64,000 nucleotides of DNA from Shewanella litoralis (GCF_009828585.1 NZ_WSRZ01000002.1:372001-436000), one strand, 5' to 3'. Positions 25,869 through 36,149 are shown, counted from the stretch's first letter. Program-made: numbers and translations. The notes: generated by a model from the letters alone, not told the origin.

Positions 25869-26969
25869 TTAACTTGGGCTGTATTCAGGGTAATCGGTTA
25901 AGCCTTTCTCAGCGCCGCCAAATAATGTTTCAGATGTGTGCGCCGCTAATGGGTAACCGTGTTTAATGCGCGTTGGTAAATCAGGATTTGAAACAAACGG
26001 GCGACCAAAACCAATCATATCGGCAAGGCCTGCTTCAATGGTTTGTGCTGCCGTTTGTGCATTATAACGACCTGCATAAATTAACACGCCTTTATAAGCG
26101 GCTCTCACGGATTCTTTAAAGCCTTTTGGGGTTTCTGGCGCATCATCCCAATCCACTTCAGCAAAGTGAATATAAACCACATTGAGCTTATTCAACAGTT
26201 CAGCCGCAGCGACATAGGTTTCAACCGGATTAGCATCAACCGTTCCATTGAGTGAGGTAAACGGCGCAAGGCGCACACCAACACGTTCAGCACCAATGGC
26301 ATCTGATACCGCAGTCACTACCTCTGCAAGAAAACGCAGGCGGTTTTCAACACAGCCGCCATATTCATCGGTACGATTATTGGCATTTGAGTCAATAAAC
26401 TGATTAATTAAATAGCCGTTTGCAGCATGGAGTTCAATACCATCAAAACCCGCTTCTATGGCATTGAGTGCAGCCTGGCGATATTGAGCGACGACATGAT
26501 CAATATCGGCTTTACTCATTGCGCGCGGCATAACCACATCGACAAAACCAGGGGCGTTTGAGCCATCATCCACAAACACTTTTACATTTTCAGCTTTAAG
26601 CGCCGACGATGAAATAGGCTGTTCGCCATTAATGTTATCGGGATGCGTCACGCGGCCAACATGCCAAAGCTGGGCGAAAATGGTGCCGCCTTTTGCGTGT
26701 ACAGCCTCAGTGACTTTTTTCCAACCAGCAATTTGCGCCGTACTGTAAATACCCGGTGTCCAGGCATAACCCTGGCCCATGGCTGAAATTTGTGTGCCTT
26801 CAGCGACAATAAGGCCTGCAGATGCACGCTGCGCATAATATGTGGCCATAATATCGTTCGCTTCATTGCCCGGTTGCGTGGCGCGAGAGCGAGTCATCGG
26901 CGGCATAACAATACGGTTTTTTAAGGTTAAATGGCCCAGTTCAATCGGTTGAAATAATGTATCTGACAT
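25869..26969 (-). CDS. nemA: Old-yellow-enzyme family alkene reductase (NemA-like)
   Basis: FMN-dependent, NADPH-driven reductase of activated C=C bonds (N-ethylmaleimide, quinones, nitro compounds). The 366 residues begin MSDTLFQPIELG. Conserved OYE features: QLWHVGR, HAANGYL with the substrate-binding His/Asn pair (near residue 185), NNRTDEYGG, and the C-terminal GFGRPFVSNPDLP phosphate-binding segment. Start at 26969 follows the family; the frame stays open upstream through gloA. Lies 13 bases after gloA on the same strand: a nemA-gloA electrophile-detoxification pair, often under NemR in other bacteria, though no regulator gene is present here. Confidence 0.93.
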   Translation of the reverse strand: MSDTLFQPIELGHLTLKNRIVMPPMTRSRATQPGNEANDIMATYYAQRASAGLIVAEGTQISAMGQGYAWTPGIYSTAQIAGWKKVTEAVHAKGGTIFAQLWHVGRVTHPDNINGEQPISSSALKAENVKVFVDDGSNAPGFVDVVMPRAMSKADIDHVVAQYRQAALNAIEAGFDGIELHAANGYLINQFIDSNANNRTDEYGGCVENRLRFLAEVVTAVSDAIGAERVGVRLAPFTSLNGTVDANPVETYVAAAELLNKLNVVYIHFAEVDWDDAPETPKGFKESVRAAYKGVLIYAGRYNAQTAAQTIEAGLADMIGFGRPFVSNPDLPTRIKHGYPLAAHTSETLFGGAEKGLTDYPEYSPS

Positions 26970-26982
26970 TGGGTATTCCTTA

Positions 26983-27363
26983 CTAAATTTGGATAAGTTC
27001 GATTTGGTAGCCATCAGGATCGACGATAAAGGCGATGTGGGTCGTGCCACCTTTTACCGGCCCTGGTTCGCGGGTGACGCTGCCGCCACGGGCTTTAATC
27101 TCGTTACAGGTGCTATAAATGTCTTCAACGCCCAGGGCGATATGACCAAACGCATTGCCTTTTTCATACTGGTGAGTGTCCCAGTTATACGTTAACTCAA
27201 TGGTGGTACTACTGCTTATATCGTCATAACCAACAAAGACCAAGGTATAGCGATATTCTGTGTTTTCGGTTCGTTGTAACACTTTCATGCCGAGCACCTT
27301 GGTGTAAAAGGCAATCGACTTATCAAGATCGATAACGCGAAACATAGTGTGCAAAAATTTCAT
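26983..27363 (-). CDS. gloA: Lactoylglutathione lyase (glyoxalase I)
   Basis: Converts the methylglyoxal-glutathione hemithioacetal to S-lactoylglutathione. The 126-residue protein has the four metal ligands at the same numbers as E. coli GloA: His5, Glu56, His74 and Glu122. It is first in a two-gene unit with the OYE reductase, consistent with shared protection from reactive electrophiles. Slightly shorter C-terminus than E. coli (135 residues) but complete. Confidence 0.96.
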   Translation of the reverse strand: MKFLHTMFRVIDLDKSIAFYTKVLGMKVLQRTENTEYRYTLVFVGYDDISSSTTIELTYNWDTHQYEKGNAFGHIALGVEDIYSTCNEIKARGGSVTREPGPVKGGTTHIAFIVDPDGYQIELIQI

Positions 27364-27540
27364 ATTTTTCTCTCACTGGCATCACACCAACACAATACAT
27401 TGCGTTAGCGAATGAATATCAATTCTGCCAATGTACACCCAAGACGAGCAAACATTAAATTATGATTTATTATCGGTTTAATAAATTTATGTTATCAATG
27501 TGCGGTGGTACTAAACGTAACTAAAACGTAACTAGGTGAG

Positions 27541-28350
27541 CTATTCATCCTCAATCACCATGGCTTCTTTAATCTCATCACTGCTAAATCCTTTGCGTGA
27601 CAAATAAGCATAAGCTTTCGATTTTTCTTTGTAATCAGCGAGGTTATAACGCTTTTTCGCCAGCTCATTTTTACAGCTTTGATAAAAATCAATGTCATCA
27701 GATAGGCTAAGTTGATACACAGTGTCTTCAAACTCAGTCACATCAATCAGCCGTTGTTTGAGTTCTTGCAAAATGAGGGTTTTGCCTTTGCCTTTATTGA
27801 ACAGCTTGATGATTTCTTTGCTCAAATCGGCTTTGTCTGCTTTGATGGCCAATTTTGATCGCAAGCTATCACGCTCGGGATGTTGGGCTAAGGCGTGGTC
27901 AATTTCGGCGCGCGAAAAGCCTTTGGTAGTCATTTGTGCGTATACTTTCTCTTTGCTGGTGGCATCAAAGTGTTCAAATTTGCTTTGTAATCTCGCGCTC
28001 GCCATGTCTAAAGGATCGACATTTTGTGCATGCATAACATGTTCAATAGCGCTGTCTATGTCTGCCATCGCAATACCGCGTTGTTGCAACTTACGCTTTA
28101 TTGCACCAGCTCCTATTTCATTGCTAAACGCCAACTCGCAATAACGGATTGCAAAATCAACATCTTGTTTTACATAACCGCCTTCAATCAGCCTGGCTAA
28201 TACCGTATCAATCCATTGCTGATTGTCCGTTTTGCGCTCAAGTTTGTTGCGTATTTCATTAATAGTGAAATCTTGTTGTCCAAGGTGCCAATACGCACTG
28301 TTGAAAACGTTATCAATGGTTTTGGCTTGTCGAAGTGGCGGGCGCTGCAT
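27541..28350 (-). CDS. RecX-domain protein, long form
   Basis: About 269 residues of tandem three-helix RecX-type modules: LERKTDNQQWIDTVLARLIEGGYV, NEIGAGAIKRKLQQRGI, KVYAQMTTKGFSRAEIDHAL and AYLSRKGFSSDEIKEAM are each typical RecX repeats. RecX proteins inhibit RecA filaments; the usual form (150-165 residues) is adjacent to recA. Here the protein is larger, with more repeats, and recA is not nearby, so this is probably a divergent paralogue. ATG at 28350 is taken as start; a GTG 13 codons upstream (28389) is possible. Function inferred only from family. Confidence 0.75.
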   Translation of the reverse strand: MQRPPLRQAKTIDNVFNSAYWHLGQQDFTINEIRNKLERKTDNQQWIDTVLARLIEGGYVKQDVDFAIRYCELAFSNEIGAGAIKRKLQQRGIAMADIDSAIEHVMHAQNVDPLDMASARLQSKFEHFDATSKEKVYAQMTTKGFSRAEIDHALAQHPERDSLRSKLAIKADKADLSKEIIKLFNKGKGKTLILQELKQRLIDVTEFEDTVYQLSLSDDIDFYQSCKNELAKKRYNLADYKEKSKAYAYLSRKGFSSDEIKEAMVIEDE

Positions 28351-28574
28351 AATAGTGTGTAATGATAGAGTGATAGTTAATTTAACCACATTCTAGCAGA
28401 ATGTGGCCACAGCTTAGCTGCAAATCAACGGTGAAACCCATTTAGGTTTATGGTGTTGTAAGATGATCAACAACATAAGCTTTGTTTTTAGCCAAATACC
28501 ACATAATGCTGGCTAAGGCGCCAATACTAAATTGAATTTAGTAGCAATACATATCGACGATCTAGGTTACCTCA

Positions 28575-28596
28575 CTATGGGTTAAGACAGGGTTAA
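28575..28596. promoter_or_regulatory. Direct-repeat operator upstream of macA
   Basis: Two GGGTTAA copies at 28579-28585 and 28590-28596 with an 11-bp period, preceded by CTAT. The 22-base block matches 47270-47291, upstream of the RND efflux operon, at 19 of 22 positions. An 11-bp direct repeat is the usual form of OmpR/PhoB-family binding sites. The rest of the 28351-28758 gap is AT-rich leader; a GTAA-like pair at 28663-28677 also resembles a CpxR site but is weaker. Confidence 0.5.
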
Positions 28597-28758
28597 CTTG
28601 AGTGGCTTGCTGGCAAACAAACATAAAACTTTATAATTCAAAAACAGATTATTACATCCTTATTTACATACAATTACCTTGTGCAGACATAGTTTTACAA
28701 CTCGGCATGTAACATTAACTCATCAAAATAATGTGCTAAATGTGGTTGCAACTAAAAC

Positions 28759-29952
28759 ATGAAAAAAACCGGTAGAAAAAAACTGATTATCGTCTTCATT
28801 GTCATCGTGTTAATGATTGCTGGCGGTGCTTTTTATGTCATAAACAGCGGGAGCGAAAAACTAACTTACGCTACTGAGCCTGTTCACCGTGGTGATATTG
28901 AAAACAGCGTGCTGGCCAATGGCATGCTGCAAGCCTCTAAGTTAGTCAGTGTGGGCGCACAGGCTTCTGGTCAAATCATCCATTTACCGGTTACGCTTGG
29001 CCAGCAGGTAAAGCAGGGCGATCTTATTGCACAAATTGACAGTTTAACGCAACAAAACAGTTTAAAAGAGGCGATAGCTTCACTGACCAGTAACGAAGCT
29101 CAATTTCGGGCAAAGCAAGCGCAAATCAACCAGGCTCAACAAGAGTTTGCTCGACAAAAAACCTTACTAGCCGACAAAGTCAGTGCTAAGTCCGACTTTG
29201 ATACAGCTCAGGCCACATTGCTGGTTTATCAAGCTGAACTTGATCAGCTTAGCGCTGAGCAGCAGCAGGTAAAATTGAGTGTCGAAAGCGCGCAACTCAA
29301 TTTAGGCTATACCACGATTAAAGCCCCAATGGATGGCATGGTGGTGTATACCGCTGTCACAGTAGGGCAAACCGTAAACTCATTGCAATCAACCCCAACC
29401 ATCGTTGAGCTAGCTGACTTAACTAAAATGACGGTAAAAGCACAAATTTCTGAAGCTGATGTGATAAAAGTTAAACCTGGCCAGGCGGTCTACTTTACCA
29501 TTTTGGGTCAGCCAAAAAAACGCTTCAACGCGACCTTACGCGCCATTGAACCGGGGCCGACCATTATGGATGGCGACGATAGCAACATGACCTCAAGTGA
29601 CACCGATGCTATTTATTATAATGGGCTGTTTGATGTCGAAAACCCTGACGGTATTTTGCGTATTGGTATGACCGCGCAAGTCTCTATTATTCTTGAGCAG
29701 GCCGAAGATGTGATTTTAGTGCCATCGCAAATACTGCAACCTAATCATGGGAAAAGATCTGGCTTTAGGGTACCGGTTTTAGTTAATGATGAAATTGAAT
29801 ATCGTAATGTCACTGTTGGGATCAACAATAAAGTGAATGCTGAAATTACGAAAGGGCTTGAAGAAGGCGATCAAATTATACTCGGAACAGGAGGTTCAAC
29901 CAATACTGTGAGTAACCAACGTGGCAATCGTCGGCCACCGATGGGGTTCTAA
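28759..29952 (+). CDS. macA: MacA-type periplasmic adaptor of ABC efflux pump
   Basis: Membrane-fusion protein linking MacB to an outer-membrane TolC channel. The 397 residues show an N-terminal membrane anchor (about 8-28), a barrel-sandwich lipoyl half (GDIENSVLANG; SGQIIHLPVTLGQQVKQGD), a long alpha-helical hairpin (about 108-185) and the second lipoyl half GYTTIKAPMDGMV, then beta-barrel and membrane-proximal domains (VTVGINNKVNAEITKGLEEGD). Directly followed by macB after three bases. Confidence 0.93.
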   Translation: MKKTGRKKLIIVFIVIVLMIAGGAFYVINSGSEKLTYATEPVHRGDIENSVLANGMLQASKLVSVGAQASGQIIHLPVTLGQQVKQGDLIAQIDSLTQQNSLKEAIASLTSNEAQFRAKQAQINQAQQEFARQKTLLADKVSAKSDFDTAQATLLVYQAELDQLSAEQQQVKLSVESAQLNLGYTTIKAPMDGMVVYTAVTVGQTVNSLQSTPTIVELADLTKMTVKAQISEADVIKVKPGQAVYFTILGQPKKRFNATLRAIEPGPTIMDGDDSNMTSSDTDAIYYNGLFDVENPDGILRIGMTAQVSIILEQAEDVILVPSQILQPNHGKRSGFRVPVLVNDEIEYRNVTVGINNKVNAEITKGLEEGDQIILGTGGSTNTVSNQRGNRRPPMGF

Positions 29953-29955
29953 GCA

Positions 29956-31899
29956 ATGAATGAATCTTCTTTACTTAGTATTTCAGGTGTTTATCGCTCT
30001 TTTAGTGCAGGCGAGCAACAACTCACCGTACTCAATGACATTAATCTCGACATCAACCGCGGCGAAATGGTGGCCATAGTAGGTGCCTCAGGTTCGGGAA
30101 AATCCACCTTAATGAATATTTTAGGCTGTTTAGACAAACCGTCTAAAGGTCAATATTTCATTAATGGCCAAGATACTTCCACCATGGATGCTGACCAATT
30201 AGCGCAATTACGCCGCGAACATTTTGGTTTTATCTTTCAGCGTTATCATTTATTGGGCGATCTTGATGCCGTCGGTAACGTTGAAATCCCAGCCATTTAT
30301 GCCGGTAAAGATAAAAAACAGCGCACCGAACGTGCCAAAAGTTTATTGTCTCGTCTAGGCCTTGCTGATCGACTTGACCATAAACCCGGCCAACTCAGTG
30401 GCGGGCAGCAACAACGCGTTAGTGTGGCTCGCGCACTGATGAATGGTGGCGACGTTATTTTAGCCGACGAGCCAACGGGGGCACTTGATAGCCATAGCGG
30501 TAAAGAGATGATGAACTTGCTGCAAGAGCTTCATCAAGATGGTCACACCATTATTTTAGTCACCCATGACATGGACGTCGCCAATTTTGCTGACCGAATA
30601 ATTGAACTTAAAGATGGTGTTATTATTCGTGATGTTGAAAATAACCAGTCAACAACACATAAAACGTTGCCAGAGGTAAGCACGCCCATTTCCTCATGGT
30701 TAAACTGGGACCGTTACATCGAAGCCTTTAAAATGGCATTAATCGCCATGTTATCGCATCGATTACGTACTTTTTTAACCATGCTTGGCATTATTATTGG
30801 TATTGCATCTGTGGTTTCTGTGGTGGCACTTGGAGCAGGTTCGCAACAATCAGTGCTTGAAAACATCAGCGCGATGGGAACTAACACTATCGATGTTCGA
30901 TCGGGCAGCGGTTTTGGCGACAGACGTTCGGCCAAAATCAGAACCTTAACGGCTCAAGACAGTGAATCTCTTAAAGTATTGCCCTATGTTGACAGTGTTA
31001 CACCTTCAATTAGTAGCGCGGGCACTATTCGTTATGGCAATCAAGCCGTTTCAGCGAGTTTCAGTGGTGTGGGGGTTGACTACTTTAGAGTACGTGGATA
31101 TTCATTAGCGGACGGCCAATTTTGGGATGACACCAGCGAAACTGAGATGGCACAGCAAGCTGTGATTGATGACAACACTCGTAAGTCGTTGTTTTCTGGT
31201 AGTTCAGCCATCGGTAAAGTGATTTTTCTCAATGACTTACCCGTGCGTATTATTGGTGTAACCAAAGCCCAAGAAAGTGCGTTTGGTATCAGTGACTCAC
31301 TCAATGTTTGGGTACCTTATACAACGGTATCTGCTCGTATGGTCGGTCAACAATATCTTGACAGTATTACTGTGAGGATCAATGAATCTGCGTCAAGTAG
31401 TGCTGCAGAACAAGGCATAATTGCATTATTAAAAATGCGCCATGGAACCGAAGACTTTTACACCATTAATACGGATACAATTCGAGAAAGTATCGAAAAA
31501 ACCACCCAAACCATGACATTGCTTATCTCAGCCATTGCCGTTATTTCGCTCATCGTTGGCGGAATTGGGGTAATGAACATTATGTTGGTGTCTGTTACCG
31601 AACGTACCCGAGAAATCGGTGTGCGTATGGCCGTGGGAGCAAGGCAAAGCGATATATTACTTCAATTTTTAATTGAGGCTGTTTTGGTGTGTTTGTGTGG
31701 TGGTGCTGTTGGGATCGGGCTTGCCTACTTAATTGGCCAAATATTTGCCATTACCGGGGGAAGTTTTCAAATGATTTACTCTACCGCATCGATTGTAGCT
31801 GCGTTTGCCTGTTCAACCTTAATCGGTATTTTGTTTGGCTTTTTACCGGCACGTAATGCAGCGCAGCTCGACCCTGTTGATGCATTAGCGAGAGAATAA
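29956..31899 (+). CDS. macB: MacB-type ABC transporter (ATPase-permease)
   Basis: Fused mechanotransmission ABC transporter. The 647 residues (E. coli MacB 648) contain an N-terminal ATPase domain with Walker [10 protein letters not shown] (near 44), signature LSGGQQQR, Walker [13 protein letters not shown], a first transmembrane helix near 265-290, a large periplasmic MacB_PCD domain (about 290-520) and C-terminal FtsX helices, including the [14 protein letters not shown] segment. Exports macrolides, peptides or lipid-like substrates in homologues; the outer-membrane partner is not in the window. Confidence 0.95.
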   Translation: MNESSLLSISGVYRSFSAGEQQLTVLNDINLDINRGEMVAIVGASGSGKSTLMNILGCLDKPSKGQYFINGQDTSTMDADQLAQLRREHFGFIFQRYHLLGDLDAVGNVEIPAIYAGKDKKQRTERAKSLLSRLGLADRLDHKPGQLSGGQQQRVSVARALMNGGDVILADEPTGALDSHSGKEMMNLLQELHQDGHTIILVTHDMDVANFADRIIELKDGVIIRDVENNQSTTHKTLPEVSTPISSWLNWDRYIEAFKMALIAMLSHRLRTFLTMLGIIIGIASVVSVVALGAGSQQSVLENISAMGTNTIDVRSGSGFGDRRSAKIRTLTAQDSESLKVLPYVDSVTPSISSAGTIRYGNQAVSASFSGVGVDYFRVRGYSLADGQFWDDTSETEMAQQAVIDDNTRKSLFSGSSAIGKVIFLNDLPVRIIGVTKAQESAFGISDSLNVWVPYTTVSARMVGQQYLDSITVRINESASSSAAEQGIIALLKMRHGTEDFYTINTDTIRESIEKTTQTMTLLISAIAVISLIVGGIGVMNIMLVSVTERTREIGVRMAVGARQSDILLQFLIEAVLVCLCGGAVGIGLAYLIGQIFAITGGSFQMIYSTASIVAAFACSTLIGILFGFLPARNAAQLDPVDALARE

Positions 31900-31920
31900 T
31901 GAGCCGAATGCACTGGTATT

Positions 31921-32661
31921 TTACCCTTGTGATTTAAGCTTTGCCGACAATGCTGATAAGCGTAATAAGGCGTCGTCAAAATCTAATGCTTCAATGGTGT
32001 CGCAAAGGATTGTTAAATCGATAGTTAAATCGCTTTTTTGTGGGCTATTAACAGCCAGTTTAGCTTGCAGCGCCTGGCAATGCTCAAGCGCATTGAGGTT
32101 GCCTTGCAGTAAATGCTGATTAAGCGTATCAAGCTCGGCTGTTAGCTGCGCAAGAGAAAGAGTTTCAGTTGATTGCGCTGTTTTAGCGATAGGGACATCC
32201 ACCGCAGAGGTGGCTAACAGCGCGTGGATATGGGCCAATTCTGCCTGGGCGATATCGGCAATAGCTTGGCTTAAATCGGCGTACTCGGTTGAGGTTACTG
32301 TTATGGCATCAAGCGCGGCTAATTTACGCTCCCAATTATGTAAAGTTTGATGAAGCGAGGCCAGGCCCGTGGTACCTGCAGTGCCTTTAAGCGTATGGAT
32401 CAACACTAATAGCTCGCTCACATTACGCTGTGCAGCCCGCTGCTTAATGTCGAGCAATTGTTGGCTGAGGTTTTTCTCGAAAATAGCAATCAAACGCCGA
32501 TAAAAAGCTTCATTACCCGCAAAAGGCCTAAGTAATTCGGCTAGTGTTGTAGGCTGTGCACCGCTAACAGGCAGCCCAGAACCGACTTTGTGAGTGGTTG
32601 TCATTGTATCAAGATCCTTAGCTGCAGGAGGCTGTTCATCATTGTCTTTACCGCTTACCAT
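31921..32661 (-). CDS. Hpt (histidine phosphotransfer) domain protein
   Basis: 246 residues with a single Hpt domain at about residues 40-130; the phospho-acceptor is His89 in the LIHTLKGTAGTTG motif. The second half is Ala/Leu-rich and helical without a recognisable domain. Start is uncertain: the ATG at 32661 has no clear ribosome-binding site, while an internal ATG at 32604 follows AAGGA by ten bases. It is divergent from the adjacent response regulator and sensor kinase, so the three may form one phosphorelay, although Hpt proteins often serve other kinases. Confidence 0.85.
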   Translation of the reverse strand: MVSGKDNDEQPPAAKDLDTMTTTHKVGSGLPVSGAQPTTLAELLRPFAGNEAFYRRLIAIFEKNLSQQLLDIKQRAAQRNVSELLVLIHTLKGTAGTTGLASLHQTLHNWERKLAALDAITVTSTEYADLSQAIADIAQAELAHIHALLATSAVDVPIAKTAQSTETLSLAQLTAELDTLNQHLLQGNLNALEHCQALQAKLAVNSPQKSDLTIDLTILCDTIEALDFDDALLRLSALSAKLKSQG

Positions 32662-32794
32662 GAGTTAATTGTTAAATCCGTGGAAAATTTTTGGCAATAT
32701 CAATGCCTTTATTCAAAGGCTTAGTTTGCTTCAATAACAATTATAATACAATATTAGGGGCTATAGGTGCTAAGCCAACCGCATGGGAGCTCAA

Positions 32795-33202
32795 ATGCAG
32801 TTAGATAAAATTTTACACGTAGAAGATGATGAATCTATTCGAGTGATCGTGGAAATGGCGCTAGTCGATTTATCAGGCTTTACGCTTATGTCATGTGATG
32901 GCGGGCAGGCGGCATTAACCCAAGTTGAGACATTTACCCCAGAGTTAATTTTACTCGACGCCATGATGCCTGGCATGGATGGCTTACAAACCTTAATTGA
33001 GCTACGTAAAAAGCCGCACTGCCAACATATCCCGGTCGTATTTATGACCGCGCGCATTCAGCAAGCCGAAAAACAACAGTATTTAGACGCTGGTGCAGTG
33101 GCTGTGATTGAAAAACCGTTTGATGCAATGAGCCTAGGCGATAGGCTTGAAACTATTTATCAAGCTTATCTTGCCTCGCCAGACCGTAATGTCACGGAGT
33201 AA
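32795..33202 (+). CDS. Single-domain response regulator
   Basis: CheY-like receiver of 135 residues with the acidic pair in HVEDDE, phospho-acceptor Asp55 in LLDAMMPGMDG, Thr in FMTAR and Lys in IEKPF; no output domain. The ATG at 32795 is chosen because GGGAG lies five bases upstream; an in-frame ATG at 32783 has no site. It precedes the sensor kinase by three bases, so both are one operon. Confidence 0.93.
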   Translation: MQLDKILHVEDDESIRVIVEMALVDLSGFTLMSCDGGQAALTQVETFTPELILLDAMMPGMDGLQTLIELRKKPHCQHIPVVFMTARIQQAEKQQYLDAGAVAVIEKPFDAMSLGDRLETIYQAYLASPDRNVTE

Positions 33203-33205
33203 CTC

Positions 33206-35584
33206 ATGCAAACGCCTGTATTACCGCACAATGAACAAGAGAGACTCACCGCATTACAGCAAACGGGTTTACTCGACACACAAGCTGAGCAACGTTTTGA
33301 TCGCTTAACTCATTTAGCCCAACTGTGTTTAGGCACTGAAATCGTATTAGTGTCATTAGTCGATGCAGACAGGCAATGGTTTAAATCTAAACAAGGGCTC
33401 GATGCCTGCGAAACGGGCCGAGATATTTCATTCTGCGGCCATACGATTTTGGGCGAGGGGGTATTTGAAGTACCCGATGCACTGCTCGATAACCGTTTTG
33501 CCGACAATCCATTAGTACTCAATGCGCCCTTTATTCGCTTTTATGCCGGTGTGCCACTCGTGAGTCACGGTGAAAACATCGGCACACTGTGTTTTATCGA
33601 CAGTAAACCACGTAAATTTACTGACAAAGAGCGTCAAATTGCCACAGAAATTGGCAAAACGATTGAACAAGAAATCCAGGACAGACTTCAAGAGCAGGCC
33701 CAGGAAGAATTAGCCGCGCGTGAGCAAATGTATCGTTCGGTACTCGAGGGCACCCGTATCGGCACCTGGCAATGGAATGTGCAAAATGGTGACACAGTGC
33801 TTAACGAACGTTGGGCTGCCATTATGGGCTATACACTTGCTGAGCTGGAGCCCATTTCGGTTGACACCTGGCTTAACTTGTTGCATCCCGATGATGTAGC
33901 CGACTCAGATACTCAATTAAACGCGCACCTTAACGGCAGCAAAGAATTTTTTGACATTAAATGCCGCATGAAACACAAGCAAGGCCATTATGTGTGGGTA
34001 CATGATAGGGGCAAAGTGGTGTCATACACCGATGACGGTAAACCCTTAATGATGTACGGCACCCATGCTGACATAACCGAACAAAAATTGAATGATTTAG
34101 CATTACAGCAAAGCCGTGATCAACTGTATAAATTGACTCAGGAGTTACCAGGTGTTGTTTATCAATATCAATCTTGGCCAGACGGCCGCGCCGCGTTTCC
34201 TTATGCCAGTACCGCCATTGAAGATATTTACGGCGTGACCCCAGAAGAAGTTCGCACCGATGCCACTAATGCCTTTGAGAAAATTCACCCAGATGATTTA
34301 GGCCGGTTAGTTGAAAGCATTGAGCGCTCAATTGAAGACCTAAGTCTATGGGAGCTTGAATATCGCGTATCAAGTGACAATCACACGTTTAAATGGTTAT
34401 CAGGCAGTGCTACGCCCGAGCGAATGGCAGACGGCAGTACCTTATGGCATGGCTACATTCAAGATATCACCGAAACTAAAAAATATTACCTTAAACTTGA
34501 AGAGCTTAACCAGGAGCTCAATGTTGCCCAGCAAAGTCTTGATTTAGCCAGCGAACAAGCTCAAATTGGCTACTGGCATGCGTCGTTAAAACTCGGCACC
34601 TTGTGGTGGTCGCCAATGGTCTATCAAATCTTTGGTCTAGATGAGCAAGACTTTATACCCAATGACAGAAAATTTAAAAGTGTTATTCATCCAGACGATA
34701 TTGCAAAGGTAGAACAAAGCCAGCAGCAAGCGCTTGTCACTGGCATTCATAACATCATACACAGAGTTATTCGCCCTAGCGGTGAGGTGCGCTGGGTGCA
34801 TGGGCTTGGTCAGATAGTGGCAGAAGACAAAAACCCCGATTTAATTATGGTCGGGTCATTGCAAGACATCACCGACAGAATGAAATTACAAAAAGTGAAA
34901 GACGACTTTATCTCAACCGTGAGTCATGAGTTGCGTACACCACTGACGTCCATTAACGGCGCATTAAACTTATTGCAATCGGGTAAAATCATCGCCTTGC
35001 CTGAAAAAGCCCAAAAGCTGATGGATATTGCCAGCAGTAACTGCATGCAACTCAGTAGACTCATTAATGACTTATTAGATATCGACAAACTGGCCGCAGG
35101 CAAAATGCAATTTGAAATGAAAAAACTCAATATTGTGCCACTACTGCAAAGAGCCATTGACGATCACCAACCCTATGCACAGCAACATAATATTACGCTC
35201 GAACTGCAAATGGATGAGCATATAAATCAAAGTACGTTGTATGTAGACGAACATCGCCTGCTGCAAATTTTGACTAACTTTTTATCAAATGCGGTAAAGT
35301 TTTCGCCCAAAGAGGGTTGTGTCACCTTGTCGGCCACGCTTATCGACAATGAGATTGAAATAGCCGTGCAAGATCAGGGCTCAGGCATTCCAGATGATTT
35401 TAAAAGCAGAATTTTTGAAAAATTCTCACAAGCAGATGCCAGTAGTTCAAAAGCAAAAGGCGGCACAGGCTTAGGCCTTGCCTTGTGTAAAGAACTCACA
35501 GCAGCCATGCAGGGCAACATTGGTTACGAATCTGAGTTTGGCAGTGGCGCCAGGTTTTATGTTCGCCTGCCCATAGTAAAATAG
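33206..35584 (+). CDS. Hybrid-free multi-PAS sensor histidine kinase with GAF domain
   Basis: 792 residues, apparently soluble. Domains in order: a GAF domain (about 20-160), three PAS/PAC domains (about 170-300, 305-425 and 440-560; each ends with a QDIT- or ADIT-type motif), HisKA dimerisation domain with phospho-acceptor His574 in VSHELRTPLTS, and a C-terminal HATPase_c domain with N-box, DQGSGIPDDF and GGTGLGLALCKEL. No receiver domain is fused, so the adjacent response regulator is the likely partner. Signal unknown; the GAF/PAS set suggests a small cytosolic ligand, redox or light. Confidence 0.9.
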   Translation: MQTPVLPHNEQERLTALQQTGLLDTQAEQRFDRLTHLAQLCLGTEIVLVSLVDADRQWFKSKQGLDACETGRDISFCGHTILGEGVFEVPDALLDNRFADNPLVLNAPFIRFYAGVPLVSHGENIGTLCFIDSKPRKFTDKERQIATEIGKTIEQEIQDRLQEQAQEELAAREQMYRSVLEGTRIGTWQWNVQNGDTVLNERWAAIMGYTLAELEPISVDTWLNLLHPDDVADSDTQLNAHLNGSKEFFDIKCRMKHKQGHYVWVHDRGKVVSYTDDGKPLMMYGTHADITEQKLNDLALQQSRDQLYKLTQELPGVVYQYQSWPDGRAAFPYASTAIEDIYGVTPEEVRTDATNAFEKIHPDDLGRLVESIERSIEDLSLWELEYRVSSDNHTFKWLSGSATPERMADGSTLWHGYIQDITETKKYYLKLEELNQELNVAQQSLDLASEQAQIGYWHASLKLGTLWWSPMVYQIFGLDEQDFIPNDRKFKSVIHPDDIAKVEQSQQQALVTGIHNIIHRVIRPSGEVRWVHGLGQIVAEDKNPDLIMVGSLQDITDRMKLQKVKDDFISTVSHELRTPLTSINGALNLLQSGKIIALPEKAQKLMDIASSNCMQLSRLINDLLDIDKLAAGKMQFEMKKLNIVPLLQRAIDDHQPYAQQHNITLELQMDEHINQSTLYVDEHRLLQILTNFLSNAVKFSPKEGCVTLSATLIDNEIEIAVQDQGSGIPDDFKSRIFEKFSQADASSSKAKGGTGLGLALCKELTAAMQGNIGYESEFGSGARFYVRLPIVK

Positions 35585-35627
35585 CAAAATAGCAAAATAG
35601 CAAACCCAAGCACTGCTAGCAGAAACT

Positions 35628-35667
35628 AAAAATCCCAGTGGCACTATCGCGCCACTGGGATTTTTTA
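35628..35667 (+). terminator. Intrinsic terminator after the sensor kinase gene
   Basis: AATCCCAGTGGC and GCCACTGGGATT pair perfectly around ACTATCGC, followed by a T run. It is placed so that it can also serve the convergent DUF302 gene. Immediately before, three AGCAAAAT copies form a short tandem repeat. Confidence 0.88.
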
Positions 35668-35678
35668 TTCATCAAAGC

Positions 35679-36149
35679 TTATTTTGTCGTTGCTGCCTTT
35701 GCCAAAGTGTTGAGCACATGACTCACTTTATCAAGCACCGCATCACAGCCTTTAATATCATGGCGTTGTTTAAGATACTGTGGATTGTTATACGACAACC
35801 ATACCTTGTTGTTCGCATCTTCAGTAATTAAAACCTTTTGCGGTAAATCAATGGCGACCTGCTGATTACATTGCATCAATTGAGTGCCAATCTTAGGATT
35901 ACCAAAAATAATCACCTCAGTCGCGGGCAAGCTTAGCTCAACAGCTTCGGCATTTTTTTGATGATCAATCCGCGCAAATACCGTAAAGCCTTTATCCTTA
36001 ATAATTGACTCAAATCTATCTGCAGTGGCTTTAGGTGAATACTGGCTTTGCAAGGTCACAAGACTGTCGAGTGCAAACACTGAAGTAGCAGTGAATACTG
36101 AAGTCGATGTAAAAAACAGCGTCATCGCCAGCGAAAGATTTTTGATCAT
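35679..36149 (-). CDS. DUF302 family periplasmic protein
   Basis: 156 residues with a signal peptide (residues 1 to about 25, ending SVFA) followed by a DUF302 domain: the GFTVFARIDHQKNA and EVIIFGNPKIGTQLMQCNQ blocks are typical. Function of the domain is unknown; such proteins are often near thiol or sulfur genes. The ATG at 36149 is preferred to one at 36161, since GGAG lies seven bases upstream. No operon partner. Confidence 0.85.
   Translation of the reverse strand: MIKNLSLAMTLFFTSTSVFTATSVFALDSLVTLQSQYSPKATADRFESIIKDKGFTVFARIDHQKNAEAVELSLPATEVIIFGNPKIGTQLMQCNQQVAIDLPQKVLITEDANNKVWLSYNNPQYLKQRHDIKGCDAVLDKVSHVLNTLAKAATTK

Noticed and set aside
28663-28677. CpxR-like GTAA-N-GTAAA site upstream of macA
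   Set aside because: One mismatch in a short degenerate motif in AT-rich DNA; expected by chance. Kept only as a remark.
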